A DNA stretch of 64,000 nucleotides from Klebsiella pneumoniae (GTDB lineage Bacteria > Myxococcota_A > UBA796 > SXON01). Positions 16,696 to 24,335 of this stretch are shown one piece after another (positions within the stretch are counted from its first letter, which is position 1; each line of letters begins with the position of its first letter). The notes under the pieces were generated by a model. It did no database searches. It was not told the origin of the DNA and saw nothing but the letters and a program-made list of their open reading frames with translations. The DNA is taken from NCBI GenBank assembly GCA_945862325.1, contig CAMAXZ010000001.1, positions 124,001 to 188,000 of the forward strand, in the 5' to 3' direction. Both the position numbers and the translations under genes were made by a program.

Positions 16696-17660
16696 GCGGC
16701 CCACAAGCGGCGGAGGACGTCGACGCCCTCGTGGGTGCCGTCCGCCGGCGGGGTCTGCATCGCTCCGGGGACGCACCGCCGCGGCGCGTCGCCGTCGAGG
16801 TCGGAGAGGCGCGGGTCGACCGCGAGGGTGCCGAGCTCCGGGCGCGCCAGCGCTGGTGCGAGGTCCGCCGCGGTGGACCAGCGGTGCAGCGCGACCGCAC
16901 GATGGAGGGCGACCGGTGAAAAAAAATGAGGAGGGAGCTCGATCGTGTCGGGTGCGTGCACGCGGCCGACCGCCCGCGCGAGCAGGGTGCGGGCGCGCAG
17001 CTCGGCCGCCTCGTCGGCGGTTGGGGGCCCCGCGGGGTACGCGGCGGCCGCACGCGCCATCGCGGCGGCGAGACGCGCGGGATCCCCGTCGCGGTAGTAC
17101 ACCGCCGCGGGGGACATGCAGCCGCGGCCGTCGTAGAGGCGGTGGTCGAGCGCGAGCGCGTCGGCGGTGGGGTCGTCGAGGGTGTCCACCACCGCCACGC
17201 CGAATCGTGGCCCGAAACCGAGGTAGATCGCCGCAGGTGGCGCCCGTGCCCCGATCGCGGCGATCGCTTCGGCGCCCCCGAAGGCGAGGACGGCGTCGGC
17301 CACCCGTAGGGCCTCGGCTTCGGCCTCCAACGTCCCTCCCTGCCATACCCGAACGTCCACGCCGCCGATCGCCTCCGCCATGGCCATCGTGCCCACGAGC
17401 TGCGACGTGGCCGGCTTCACCACAGTGTGCACGCGCCGGGCCCGGAGCTGCCACATCCAAGGCAGGAGCGCGGTGAACACGTTCGCCGCCCCGATGAGGA
17501 GGACGCTCCCGGGCGGGCGGCCGGCGAGGGGGCCCCTTGGACCGTCGGGGAGCGCGGCGAGGGCGCGCGCCCAGGCGTCTCGGGCGTTGGCCGGGCTGAG
17601 CCCCGTGCCCCACGCGGCCGCGTCCAACGCCGCGAGGCGCTCGCGGGCGTCGGGGCGCAT
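16692..17660 (-). CDS. LuxC-type acyl-CoA reductase
   Basis: The 322-residue protein belongs to the LuxC branch of the aldehyde dehydrogenase superfamily. Features are the N-terminal nucleotide-binding region (GSVLLIGAANVFTALLPW), the conserved VHTVVKPATSQLV block and the catalytic cysteine Cys181 in DGRGCMSPAAV. LuxC proteins reduce activated acyl groups (acyl-CoA or acyl-enzyme) to aldehydes with NAD(P)H. It is shorter than luminescence LuxC. The gene lies between the E2-like acyltransferase (1-base TGATG overlap) and the dipeptidase. A LuxE-type gene occurs about 5 kb away. A run of eight A (16920-16927 region; TTTTTTTT on the coding strand, codons for HFFS) is a possible slippage site. 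Confidence 0.8.
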   Translation of the reverse strand: MRPDARERLAALDAAAWGTGLSPANARDAWARALAALPDGPRGPLAGRPPGSVLLIGAANVFTALLPWMWQLRARRVHTVVKPATSQLVGTMAMAEAIGGVDVRVWQGGTLEAEAEALRVADAVLAFGGAEAIAAIGARAPPAAIYLGFGPRFGVAVVDTLDDPTADALALDHRLYDGRGCMSPAAVYYRDGDPARLAAAMARAAAAYPAGPPTADEAAELRARTLLARAVGRVHAPDTIELPPHFFSPVALHRAVALHRWSTAADLAPALARPELGTLAVDPRLSDLDGDAPRRCVPGAMQTPPADGTHEGVDVLRRLWAA

Positions 17661-18568
17661 CAGGCCCGTGCGTCCGCCCGCGGCCAGAGCGGGCCTTCGA
17701 GCCAGGGCGCGGGGTCGGCCAGGACCTCCATGAGCGCGTCGATGCCGAAGCGGGCGTTCAAGCCGTCTTCGATGCGCTCCTCGTAGGTGAACCGAACGTG
17801 CACCATCGGCCGTACCGTAGGCACGCCGTCGACCGGCACCACGCGGTCTTCGACCTTGCCGACCATGATGAACAGCGGGCAGTTGCCGTACTCGAAGAGG
17901 TGATGGTACCCCGCGCCCATGCCGAGCGATCCGAGATTTGCCACAAAGATGCTGGTGAACAACGGATCGCCGTCGATGTACCAACCGGGCAGCAGGTTGT
18001 GGTCGTCCAGCCAGAGCAGCAGGTTCACGCCGGCGCGCAGGACGGGGCGCGGAAGGGCGTTGAACAGGTCGATCTCCTGGTCGGTGCGGGTCTTCTTTCC
18101 GCTTCGCTCCTCCTTGATGCCGCCGTTCATGCGCTCCACGAGCTGGGGGAACGTCTCGCCGTCGTTCATGCGCAGCTTGACCGTCGAGATCGACGCTTCG
18201 CGATCGAGCCGCTTGCGCTTCATCGAGAAGGACAGCCAGCGCGCGTTGCGCATGTAGAGTCGATGCCCGACGACGAAGCGGTTCATCTTCGGCGTGCGCG
18301 CGAGCGCGATGTTCGCCGCGGCGATGACGACGTGCGTCATGTCCGCGCCGGTCTCGGCCTCCTTCTGCTTGCGGAGGAACTCGAGGAGGTTCCCTGCGTC
18401 TGCGTACGCGTCGAAGTAGACGACGGCGCCGTTGCGTGTCGGCAGGAGGAACCCCAGGATGCGACGGAACGGGTGCACGCGCTCGATCACGCCGTCGGGC
18501 CGCGAGGTCTTCCACTCGGCGAGGACCCACGACACGAGGGGCACGAGCAGGAGGGACAGCCAAATCAC
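17660..18568 (-). CDS. E2-like acyltransferase-fold protein lacking the catalytic His
   Basis: The 302-residue protein starts with a single hydrophobic helix (MIWLSLLLVPLVSWVLAEW) and then resembles the catalytic core of 2-oxo acid dehydrogenase E2 acyltransferases, with no lipoyl or subunit-binding domain. The late motif FEYGNCPLFIMVGKV matches E2 sequence. The active-site motif DHRxxDG appears as EERIEDG, with Glu264 at the His position while Asp268 and Gly269 remain. It is therefore probably not a classical transacylase; it may use a different chemistry or be a binding protein. GTG 18568 is supported by GAGGAG upstream. It is the first gene of the operon with the LuxC-like reductase and dipeptidase, so its acyl substrate may feed the reductase (inference). 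Confidence 0.7.
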   Translation of the reverse strand: MIWLSLLLVPLVSWVLAEWKTSRPDGVIERVHPFRRILGFLLPTRNGAVVYFDAYADAGNLLEFLRKQKEAETGADMTHVVIAAANIALARTPKMNRFVVGHRLYMRNARWLSFSMKRKRLDREASISTVKLRMNDGETFPQLVERMNGGIKEERSGKKTRTDQEIDLFNALPRPVLRAGVNLLLWLDDHNLLPGWYIDGDPLFTSIFVANLGSLGMGAGYHHLFEYGNCPLFIMVGKVEDRVVPVDGVPTVRPMVHVRFTYEERIEDGLNARFGIDALMEVLADPAPWLEGPLWPRADARA

Positions 18569-18808
18569 GAGGTCTCCTCGGCGCGTCCGGTGGCGCGCGA
18601 ACGGACCTCCCTAACGTCGCGGATCCGCTCGGGCGCCCCTCGAACGTCCGTCCACACCGAATCCCCGCGGGCCGGTTCACCGCGACGGAGCGACCACGCG
18701 CGGCTGACGGCCTTGCGCCCGTGGTTCGACCGTGACATCCTCGGTTCGGCTGCCGCTGCCCCCCTTCTCCAAGCGGCGCTCCCTGGTCCGAGCGCGGGTG
18801 CAACCCTC

Positions 18809-19936
18809 ATGAACGTCGCCGCGTACCCCCGATTGCTCGTGTTTCTCTGCGTCGTGGGCTGTGTGACGGCCGAGCGCGACACGTCCGCGGTCGACTCCGA
18901 GACGGAGGACACCGCGTGCGAATCCGAATGGTACTACGACGGGGACGGCGACTCCGTGGGGCTCACGGAGGCCGCGGTACGGTCCTGCGAAGCGCCGTTC
19001 GGCTACGTCGCGACCACGGGCGACTGCGACGACGCGGACGCGTCTCGCCACCCTGGCGCGCCCGAGTTTTGCGACGGGGTGGATCAGGACTGCGACGGCG
19101 TGGCGGACGACGATCCGCAGGACCCGACGCCGTGGACGCGCGCTCTCGACGGCGACGGCTGGGGAGATGTCGCCGGCGCCACGCGGCTCGCGTGCGAGCA
19201 GCCCGACGGGTACGGTCCGGCCGGCGACTGCGACGACAGCGTCGCCAGCATCAACCCGGACGCCGACGAGCGCTGCGACGACCTCGATCGGGATTGTGAC
19301 GGGGACCCGACCGCGGGCGCCGTCGACCCCGAAGTGGTCTACGATGGCCACGGCGATGCGGCCGCCACGTCGTGCTCCCAGCCGCCGGGTACCGTGGCGG
19401 ACGCAACCGACTGCGACGACGCCGACGCCGACGTTTCCCCGGCCGAGGCGGAGGTGTGCGGTGGCGTCGACGACGACTGCGACGGCACCGTCGACGAAGC
19501 GGACGCCGCCGATGCGGTCGACCACTACGACGACGCGGACGGCGACGGCCACGGCGACCCCGCCACGCTCGACCACTCCTGCATCGCCGCCGACGAGGTG
19601 GTCGATGGCACCGACTGCGACGACACGACCGCGAGCGTGAGCCCGAGCGCCGTCGAGGTGTGCGGGGACGCGGTGGACGACGACTGCGCGGCGTGTGGGC
19701 CGACGTGGACTTCGACGCGGACGGCTACGACGATCTGGCGATGTTCCCGTGCGAGGGGACCTACAGCCCGTACTACTCATCCTCGATCTGCGTCGCGTTC
19801 GGTCCTGTGGCCCCGACTGACCTCTTCTATCCACGCTTCGCCAGCGAGGTTTACCACAGCATGCCCGATGCCGCGGTGGGCGACATCGACGGCGACGGCG
19901 TCCCGGAGATCCTCGGCAATCTCGACACGTCCATGA
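18809..19936 (+). CDS. Metal-binding-motif lipoprotein, N-terminal part of a frameshifted gene
   Basis: A lipoprotein signal (LLVFLCVVGC) is followed by an acidic linker and four tandem Cys/Asp repeats of the 'putative metal-binding motif' type: DCDD..., then CDG/CGG...DCDG, with a similar Asp-rich spacer each time. Such repeats are common on myxobacterial surface proteins and probably bind Ca2+ or other divalent ions. The fourth repeat breaks near 19690-19705. In this frame the sequence after it is an Arg/Thr/Ser-rich shadow up to the stop at 19936, whereas frame 1 continues sensibly as DVDFDADGYDDLA. One extra base in the GGGCC region would restore a protein of about 610 residues ending at 20643. 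Only residues up to about 295 here are meaningful. Confidence 0.7.
   Translation: MNVAAYPRLLVFLCVVGCVTAERDTSAVDSETEDTACESEWYYDGDGDSVGLTEAAVRSCEAPFGYVATTGDCDDADASRHPGAPEFCDGVDQDCDGVADDDPQDPTPWTRALDGDGWGDVAGATRLACEQPDGYGPAGDCDDSVASINPDADERCDDLDRDCDGDPTAGAVDPEVVYDGHGDAAATSCSQPPGTVADATDCDDADADVSPAEAEVCGGVDDDCDGTVDEADAADAVDHYDDADGDGHGDPATLDHSCIAADEVVDGTDCDDTTASVSPSAVEVCGDAVDDDCAACGPTWTSTRTATTIWRCSRARGPTARTTHPRSASRSVLWPRLTSSIHASPARFTTACPMPRWATSTATASRRSSAISTRP
19022..19690 (+). repeat. Four tandem Cys/Asp metal-binding-motif repeats
   Basis: Units start with DCDD at about 19022, 19225, 19409 and 19613 and end with a second Cys/Asp cluster (DQDCDG, DRDCDG, DDDCDG, DDDCAA). Spacing is roughly 185-205 bases. 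Each unit has a separate Asp-Gly-Asp-Gly stretch typical of Ca2+-binding loops. The fourth unit is damaged at its end, where the reading frame changes. Confidence 0.7.
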
Positions 19937-20643
19937 TCTTCGCGTATCCACCCGCCGACCCGGCGTTCACGTACAGCAACGTGTGGTTGGGCACGGCCGG
20001 CTACACCGCGACGATCGGCGGGAGCTTCGGCGGCGTCGCGAGCGGGGCGGACATGACCGGCGACGGCGTGGACGAGGTGATCACCCAGGCCTACTCCCGT
20101 CTCTGGATCTTCGACGAGGTCACCGTCGGAACGACCACGGCCGATGCGGCCGCAGAGGTGAACACCTCGGGCGGAACGGAGGCGTCCGAGGTGTTGGGCG
20201 ACGTCACCGGCGACGGTCTGGACGACCTGGCCTACATCCTCCCCTCCGCTGGCGGCGGCCGGGTCTACGTCCTGGACGGGGTCGCGTCGGGCGACGTGAC
20301 GAGCCTCGCCGTTGCGTCGTTCGAAAGTTCGTCGAGCTCGAGCCTCCCGATGTCGATCGCGTCGGCCGATCTCGACGGGGACGGCGCCGAGGAGATCTTC
20401 CTCGGTACCTATGACGACGCGGCCGGCGCAGCCTACATCCTGTACGGCCCTGTGGCCGGCACCTACACCATCGAGACGGACGCGGAGGTCATCCTGCAGA
20501 ACCCCACGGCGTCCCCGCCCAGCTACGAAGCGACCCTGGCCTACCCGGTCGGCGACGTGTTGGGCTTTGGCACCGAGACCGTGCTCCTGTCCGCGCCCTC
20601 CTACAGCAGTTCGGCCGGCGCGGCGTGGCTCTACGGGATGTAG
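19741..20643 (+). CDS. FG-GAP/integrin-alpha-like repeat domain, C-terminal part of the frameshifted gene
   Basis: In this frame the sequence from about 19702 continues the preceding lipoprotein. It has a DxDxDG-type calcium loop (DVDFDADGYDDLA), then several FG-GAP-like repeats with DIDGDGVPEIL, DMTGDGVDEVI, DVTGDGLDDLA and DLDGDGAEEIF. These form a seven-bladed propeller of the integrin-alpha type on extracellular proteins. ATG 19741 is simply the first in-frame start; there is no ribosome binding site there, so independent translation is unlikely. The part most probably belongs to one surface-exposed protein that starts at 18809, split by a natural frameshift or a one-base sequence error. 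Confidence 0.65.
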   Translation: MFPCEGTYSPYYSSSICVAFGPVAPTDLFYPRFASEVYHSMPDAAVGDIDGDGVPEILGNLDTSMIFAYPPADPAFTYSNVWLGTAGYTATIGGSFGGVASGADMTGDGVDEVITQAYSRLWIFDEVTVGTTTADAAAEVNTSGGTEASEVLGDVTGDGLDDLAYILPSAGGGRVYVLDGVASGDVTSLAVASFESSSSSSLPMSIASADLDGDGAEEIFLGTYDDAAGAAYILYGPVAGTYTIETDAEVILQNPTASPPSYEATLAYPVGDVLGFGTETVLLSAPSYSSSAGAAWLYGM

Positions 20644-20659
20644 ATCGGACGGGCCGCGC

Positions 20660-21169
20660 TCAGCTCGGGCGCCCGTCGAACGTCCCCTCGAACGACATCT
20701 CCTCGCCGCGGGGCCCTTCGAGGCCGCCGGACCACTGCATGTCGAACGAACGCTCGTCGACTCGCCCATCGAGCTCGTAGCTCGCTTCGATGTCGGGGAT
20801 GTCGTAGCTGACGGTGCCGGTCACGCTGCCGTCTTCGCCGAGCGCGCCGACGAACTGCATGCCGATCGGCGGGCCCATGCCGCCTCCGCACTCGGCCTCG
20901 CCCTCGAACGCGCCGTCACGATCGACCTCGATCGTCAATTCACCCTCACACATCTCCATGTCGGAGCCGTCGGGGCCCTCGAGCACGAGCGAGACGTCGC
21001 CGGCCCACGTGCCCTGCCAGGCGCTGTCCGTGTCGGTGTCGGTGTCCGTGTCGGCGTCGCCGTCGGAGTCCGTGTCGGTGTCGGCGTCGCCGTCGGTGAA
21101 GCCGGAGTCTTCGCCGAGTTCGATCGCCTTCTCGTCGGCGCAGGCAAGCGCGAGCAGGAGCGTGAGCAT
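20660..21169 (-). CDS. Small Asp/Thr-repeat lipoprotein, unknown
   Basis: 169 residues: a lipoprotein signal (LLLALAC), a very acidic low-complexity linker of Asp-Thr, Asp-Ser and Asp-Ala pairs, then a small beta-rich domain (WQGTWAGDVSLVLEG, FEGEAECGGG, YELDGRVDERSFDMQWSG). The domain reads like a lipocalin- or META-like beta-barrel but is not a family I can name. The ATG is chosen because GGAGG precedes it by six bases; the longer frame upstream lacks this. It sits tail-to-tail with the propeller lipoprotein gene. The acidic linker probably holds the domain away from the outer membrane. Confidence 0.7.
   Translation of the reverse strand: MLTLLLALACADEKAIELGEDSGFTDGDADTDTDSDGDADTDTDTDTDSAWQGTWAGDVSLVLEGPDGSDMEMCEGELTIEVDRDGAFEGEAECGGGMGPPIGMQFVGALGEDGSVTGTVSYDIPDIEASYELDGRVDERSFDMQWSGGLEGPRGEEMSFEGTFDGRPS
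21024..21099 (-). repeat. Degenerate hexamer repeat encoding an Asp-Thr/Ser/Ala tract
   Basis: About twelve copies of a 6-base unit (GACACC-like on the minus strand; GTCGGT/GTCCGT on the plus strand) encode the alternating Asp-Thr/Ser/Ala linker of the small lipoprotein. Copies differ by single bases, mainly synonymous or Thr/Ala/Ser swaps, so the tract probably expanded by slippage and then diverged. Confidence 0.65.
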
Positions 21170-21250
21170 CAGGTCCTCCGCTCCCTCAACGCGCCATGCA
21201 CGAAGACCTGGAGGCGTGGGAGCGCAAATCGCTCCCACGCCGCGGCCCCG

Positions 21251-22021
21251 TCAGTTGCCCGCGCGCGTGACCTGGGCGGTGTACGGGCGGCGCGTCCCCT
21301 CGAGGGTGACCTCGATGGTGTCGTCGTCGATGCGGGTGAACGTCAAGGTGGCGGTCTTGTCGCCCGGGGTGACGAGGGTGTACGTGCCGGCTTGCGGGCA
21401 CGGGTCCTGCGCGCGCATCTCCACGCCGTCGATGGCGAGCTCCCACTGGTCCCCGGCGGTGACCCAGGTCCGCGTGCCGTCGACGCCGATCCCGCCGGAG
21501 ATCCCGGCGTCCGGGTCGAGCAGGTACTGTGTGCGGTCGCCCGTGGCTTCGACCGTGGTCGACCCTTCGGTCCACGACAGGTTGTGGACGACGTTGCGGG
21601 TCGCGCCCTCGAGGTCCCACGTCACGGTCGCGTCGCCGTCGACGGTGACCTCGCCGTTGGTGATCCCGTCCCACACGTGGGTGACCTCGACGGTGCCCTC
21701 CACGCGCTCCACGGTCACGCTGGCCACGCCGGCGTACGTCTCCCCGTTCCACGTGCAGGCGTCTTCCAGTGTTCCGAAGTCGATCGACACGGTGGCGCCG
21801 GTGCGCGACACCGTCGAGCAGGGGATCTGGGACTCCACGAAGCCGCGGAGGTTCTCGGCGGCCTCTTCCACCGCGTCGCCGAGGGTGAAGTCGGTGGTGA
21901 TCTCGACGATCTCCGTGGTGAGGCCCTCCGCCTTCGCGGACGAGACCGCCTGATCGACGGCCTCCTTCGCTTCGGCGGTGGTGAGCGTGTCGCCGCAGGC
22001 GCTGAGCAGGAACAGGAACAT
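21251..22021 (-). CDS. Secreted lipoprotein, unknown
   Basis: 256 residues. A very short lipoprotein signal (FLFLLSAC) is followed by a helical segment (TTAEAKEAVDQAVSSAKAEG) and a beta-rich remainder with several Thr/Val-alternating strands (GEVTVDGDATVTWDLEG). Two Cys-containing segments (ESQIPCST and DACTWNG), plus one near the end (QDPCPQAG), may form disulfides. No known domain. The start is well supported by AAGGAG seven bases before the ATG. It is separated from the LuxE-type gene by 36 bases in the same direction and could be the distal gene of that operon, or independent. Confidence 0.7.
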   Translation of the reverse strand: MFLFLLSACGDTLTTAEAKEAVDQAVSSAKAEGLTTEIVEITTDFTLGDAVEEAAENLRGFVESQIPCSTVSRTGATVSIDFGTLEDACTWNGETYAGVASVTVERVEGTVEVTHVWDGITNGEVTVDGDATVTWDLEGATRNVVHNLSWTEGSTTVEATGDRTQYLLDPDAGISGGIGVDGTRTWVTAGDQWELAIDGVEMRAQDPCPQAGTYTLVTPGDKTATLTFTRIDDDTIEVTLEGTRRPYTAQVTRAGN

Positions 22022-22057
22022 GGGCGTCTCCTTCGTACTGTCGTGGGGTTCGCTGGA

Positions 22058-23065
22058 TCAGACCCCAGGGCGGCGTGAGGCGGAAAGGAATTCTTCTGCC
22101 CGCAGGGAGCAGCCGCGCGCCTCGGCCCCCTCGACCCGCCCGCGGAGCTCGACCGCGTCGCGGCCGTCGGGCCGCCGCGTGACGCGCCCGAGGTCCATCG
22201 TCTCGATCGCCAGCACCGTGTGCACGTTGGCGAGGTCGACGAAGCGAAGCAGCCCCTCGCCGTCCGCCGGGCGCGCGGTGATCGGGTCGACCGCGACCAC
22301 GCGCATCCATGGCGGCGCCACGAAGGCTCCGGGCACGGCGCCCGCCGGAACGGGGTCGGTCCAGAGCTGGCTCGAGAGCTCGGTCATCCCGTACTCGCCG
22401 ACGACCCGCGGCGCGCCGAGCCGCGCGCCGATCGCCGCGTAGAGCTCGGGAGCGTCGAGCCGCGCGCGTCGCCCCTTGAAGCCGCCCGTGACCATCACCA
22501 CGCTGCGCGGGTCGAGCGAGGCCACCCCGTCGGTCGCGAAGAGCGCGTCGAGCGCGAAGGCGGTCGTCGGCACCCAGACCGGCGCGGAGGTGGCCCCGAG
22601 CCGCGCCCACGCGTCGCCAGCCACCCCGCCCGGGCCGAACAGCGGGGTCACCGCGCCGCCGAGGAGCCGCACCATGTGGCCGAGGGAGCTGTCCGGATCG
22701 TCCGGGCACAACGACAGGGTGGACGTCGGCAGGGCAGCGATGCACGCGTGGGCGTGTCGCGCGCAGCCGAGGTCGTACAGGGCGGTGTCCCGCAAGTGGA
22801 CCACGCCGCGCGCGGACCCCGTGGTGCCGCTCGTCCGAAACGTGGTCGCCGCGTCTTCGAGGGGGAAGGTCGTGAACGCGAGCTGCTTGAACAGGGCGAC
22901 GGGGACGGCCGGGATCTCCGCGGCGCACGTCGGTTCGGCGCCTTCGGCCATGGCGGCGTACAGCGGCGAGCGGGCGACCTGCCACCGGTAGAGCGCGAGC
23001 GCGAGCGACTCGAAGTCGCCGTCGCGCCCGTCGCTGTCGAGGAATCGGCGGATCGCCTCGATCAT
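22058..23065 (-). CDS. LuxE-type acyl-protein synthetase / adenylate-forming enzyme
   Basis: The 335-residue protein resembles LuxE, the acyl-protein synthetase of the bacterial fatty acid reductase complex, within the PaaK-like adenylating enzymes. The phosphate loop is FRTSGTTGSARG, a Gly-rich motif is VMVTGGFKGRR, and the adenylate-site motif is EYGMTELSSQ. LuxE activates a carboxylic acid with ATP and holds it as an acyl-thioester for LuxC. There is no luciferase here. The gene overlaps the class III aminotransferase by 4 bases (ATGA). With the LuxC-like gene nearby, one route would be acid activation, reduction to aldehyde and transamination to an amine; that sequence is inference. Confidence 0.8.
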   Translation of the reverse strand: MIEAIRRFLDSDGRDGDFESLALALYRWQVARSPLYAAMAEGAEPTCAAEIPAVPVALFKQLAFTTFPLEDAATTFRTSGTTGSARGVVHLRDTALYDLGCARHAHACIAALPTSTLSLCPDDPDSSLGHMVRLLGGAVTPLFGPGGVAGDAWARLGATSAPVWVPTTAFALDALFATDGVASLDPRSVVMVTGGFKGRRARLDAPELYAAIGARLGAPRVVGEYGMTELSSQLWTDPVPAGAVPGAFVAPPWMRVVAVDPITARPADGEGLLRFVDLANVHTVLAIETMDLGRVTRRPDGRDAVELRGRVEGAEARGCSLRAEEFLSASRRPGV

Positions 23066-24312
23066 GCGGACGTCACCGCGTCGTGGATGGCGGCGGTCGC
23101 AGCGTCGAGCTGCGCGTCGGTGATCGTGAGCGGCGGTGTGAGCCCGAGCGCCTCGGCGCGCTCGCCGCACGGCAGCGCGATGAACCCGCGCTCGAGGAGG
23201 GCCCGCGTGACGCGGAGCGCGTCGGGCACGTGCACCCCGAGCATGAGCCCGCGGCCGCTCACCCGCGACACCCCCGGGATGCGGGCGAGCTCGGCCCGCC
23301 AGGCGTCGCCCAGATCGCGCGCGCGGCGGGGGGCGTCGAGGGCCGTCAAGGCCGCGAGCGACGCGAGCGCCATGGCGCAGCCGACGGGGTTGCCGAGGAA
23401 GGTCTGCGTGTGGATGGCCTCGCCCGTGCTCGCGCCCCACGCGTCCATGGCGTCGGCGGTGCCGACGCACGCGCTGATGGGAAAGCCGCCGCCGAGCGCC
23501 TTCCCGAGGCACAGGACGTCCGGACGCGGGGTCGAGGTCCACGCGCCGGCGCGCCCGAGCCCGCAGTAGATCTCGTCGTGCACGACGAGCGCCCCGGCGG
23601 CGCGCGCCGCCGCGTGCAGCGCCTCGAGCCATCCGTCGGGCGGGGCCCGCATGCCGCCCCGGCCCTGCACGGGCTCCACGAGCACGGCGGCGTACGGGTG
23701 CAGGTCGGGGAGGGGTCCGCCATAGGGGGCGAGGTCGCCGTGGGTGCCGAGGAGCGGGGCGAAGGGCGCGCGGAACGCGTCGACGTGGTAGCCGACGAGC
23801 GCGAGCGGCGCGCTCGCAAGGCCGTGATACCCACCGGTGAAGCTCAAGATCCGGGCGCGGCCGGTGGCCAGGCGAGCCGTCTTCACGGCCGCTTCGACCG
23901 CGTCGGAGCCGCTGCTGCCGAGGATCACCCGGTCCAACCCGGTGCGGGCGCAGAGCTGCTCCATGAGGGCGATGCGGCGCGGGTCCGGGAAGGCGTCGCC
24001 CATCGCGTGCGGCAGCCGACCGAGCTGGGCCTGGCCGGCCGCGACGACCTCTGGGTGGCGGTGGCCGAGCGACGCCACGCCGAAGCCGGCTTCGAGGTCG
24101 ATGAAGACGTTCCCGTCGACGTCGCGGACGTTGGAGCCGACCGCTTCGTCCCACACGATCGGATCGGCGTCGGCCACGCCGAGGGATGCCGCACGCCGGG
24201 CGCGCCGCGCGGTGATCGCGGGGCACTCGTGAGCCGCGAGGCGGTCGACCCACGCGCGCGACGCGGGGCCGGGCACGGCGGTACGGAGGCGGGGGAGGTC
24301 GGCGCCGGTCAC
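23062..24312 (-). CDS. Class III PLP-dependent aminotransferase
   Basis: The 416-residue enzyme has the class III (ornithine / 4-aminobutyrate / glutamate-1-semialdehyde) pattern: DVDGNVFIDLEAGFGVASLG, SSGSDAVEAAVKTARLATG for cofactor phosphate binding, GGYHG, VVHDEIYCGLGRAG with the Asp that pairs with pyridoxal N1, and the Schiff-base lysine in LCLGKALGGGFP. These enzymes move amino groups between omega-amino donors or aldehydes and keto acids. The start is taken as GTG 24312, but no good ribosome binding site precedes it. The divergent Kelch-like gene begins only 23 bases away, so the true start may be slightly downstream. Co-transcribed with the LuxE-type gene. Confidence 0.85.
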   Translation of the reverse strand: MTGADLPRLRTAVPGPASRAWVDRLAAHECPAITARRARRAASLGVADADPIVWDEAVGSNVRDVDGNVFIDLEAGFGVASLGHRHPEVVAAGQAQLGRLPHAMGDAFPDPRRIALMEQLCARTGLDRVILGSSGSDAVEAAVKTARLATGRARILSFTGGYHGLASAPLALVGYHVDAFRAPFAPLLGTHGDLAPYGGPLPDLHPYAAVLVEPVQGRGGMRAPPDGWLEALHAAARAAGALVVHDEIYCGLGRAGAWTSTPRPDVLCLGKALGGGFPISACVGTADAMDAWGASTGEAIHTQTFLGNPVGCAMALASLAALTALDAPRRARDLGDAWRAELARIPGVSRVSGRGLMLGVHVPDALRVTRALLERGFIALPCGERAEALGLTPPLTITDAQLDAATAAIHDAVTSA

Positions 24313-24335
24313 GGCGGCACGGTTATCATGCCTCC

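Noticed and set aside
17798-18808. Open frame extending upstream of the metal-binding-motif lipoprotein
   Set aside because: It is antisense to the E2-like gene, and the lipoprotein signal clearly begins at ATG 18809.
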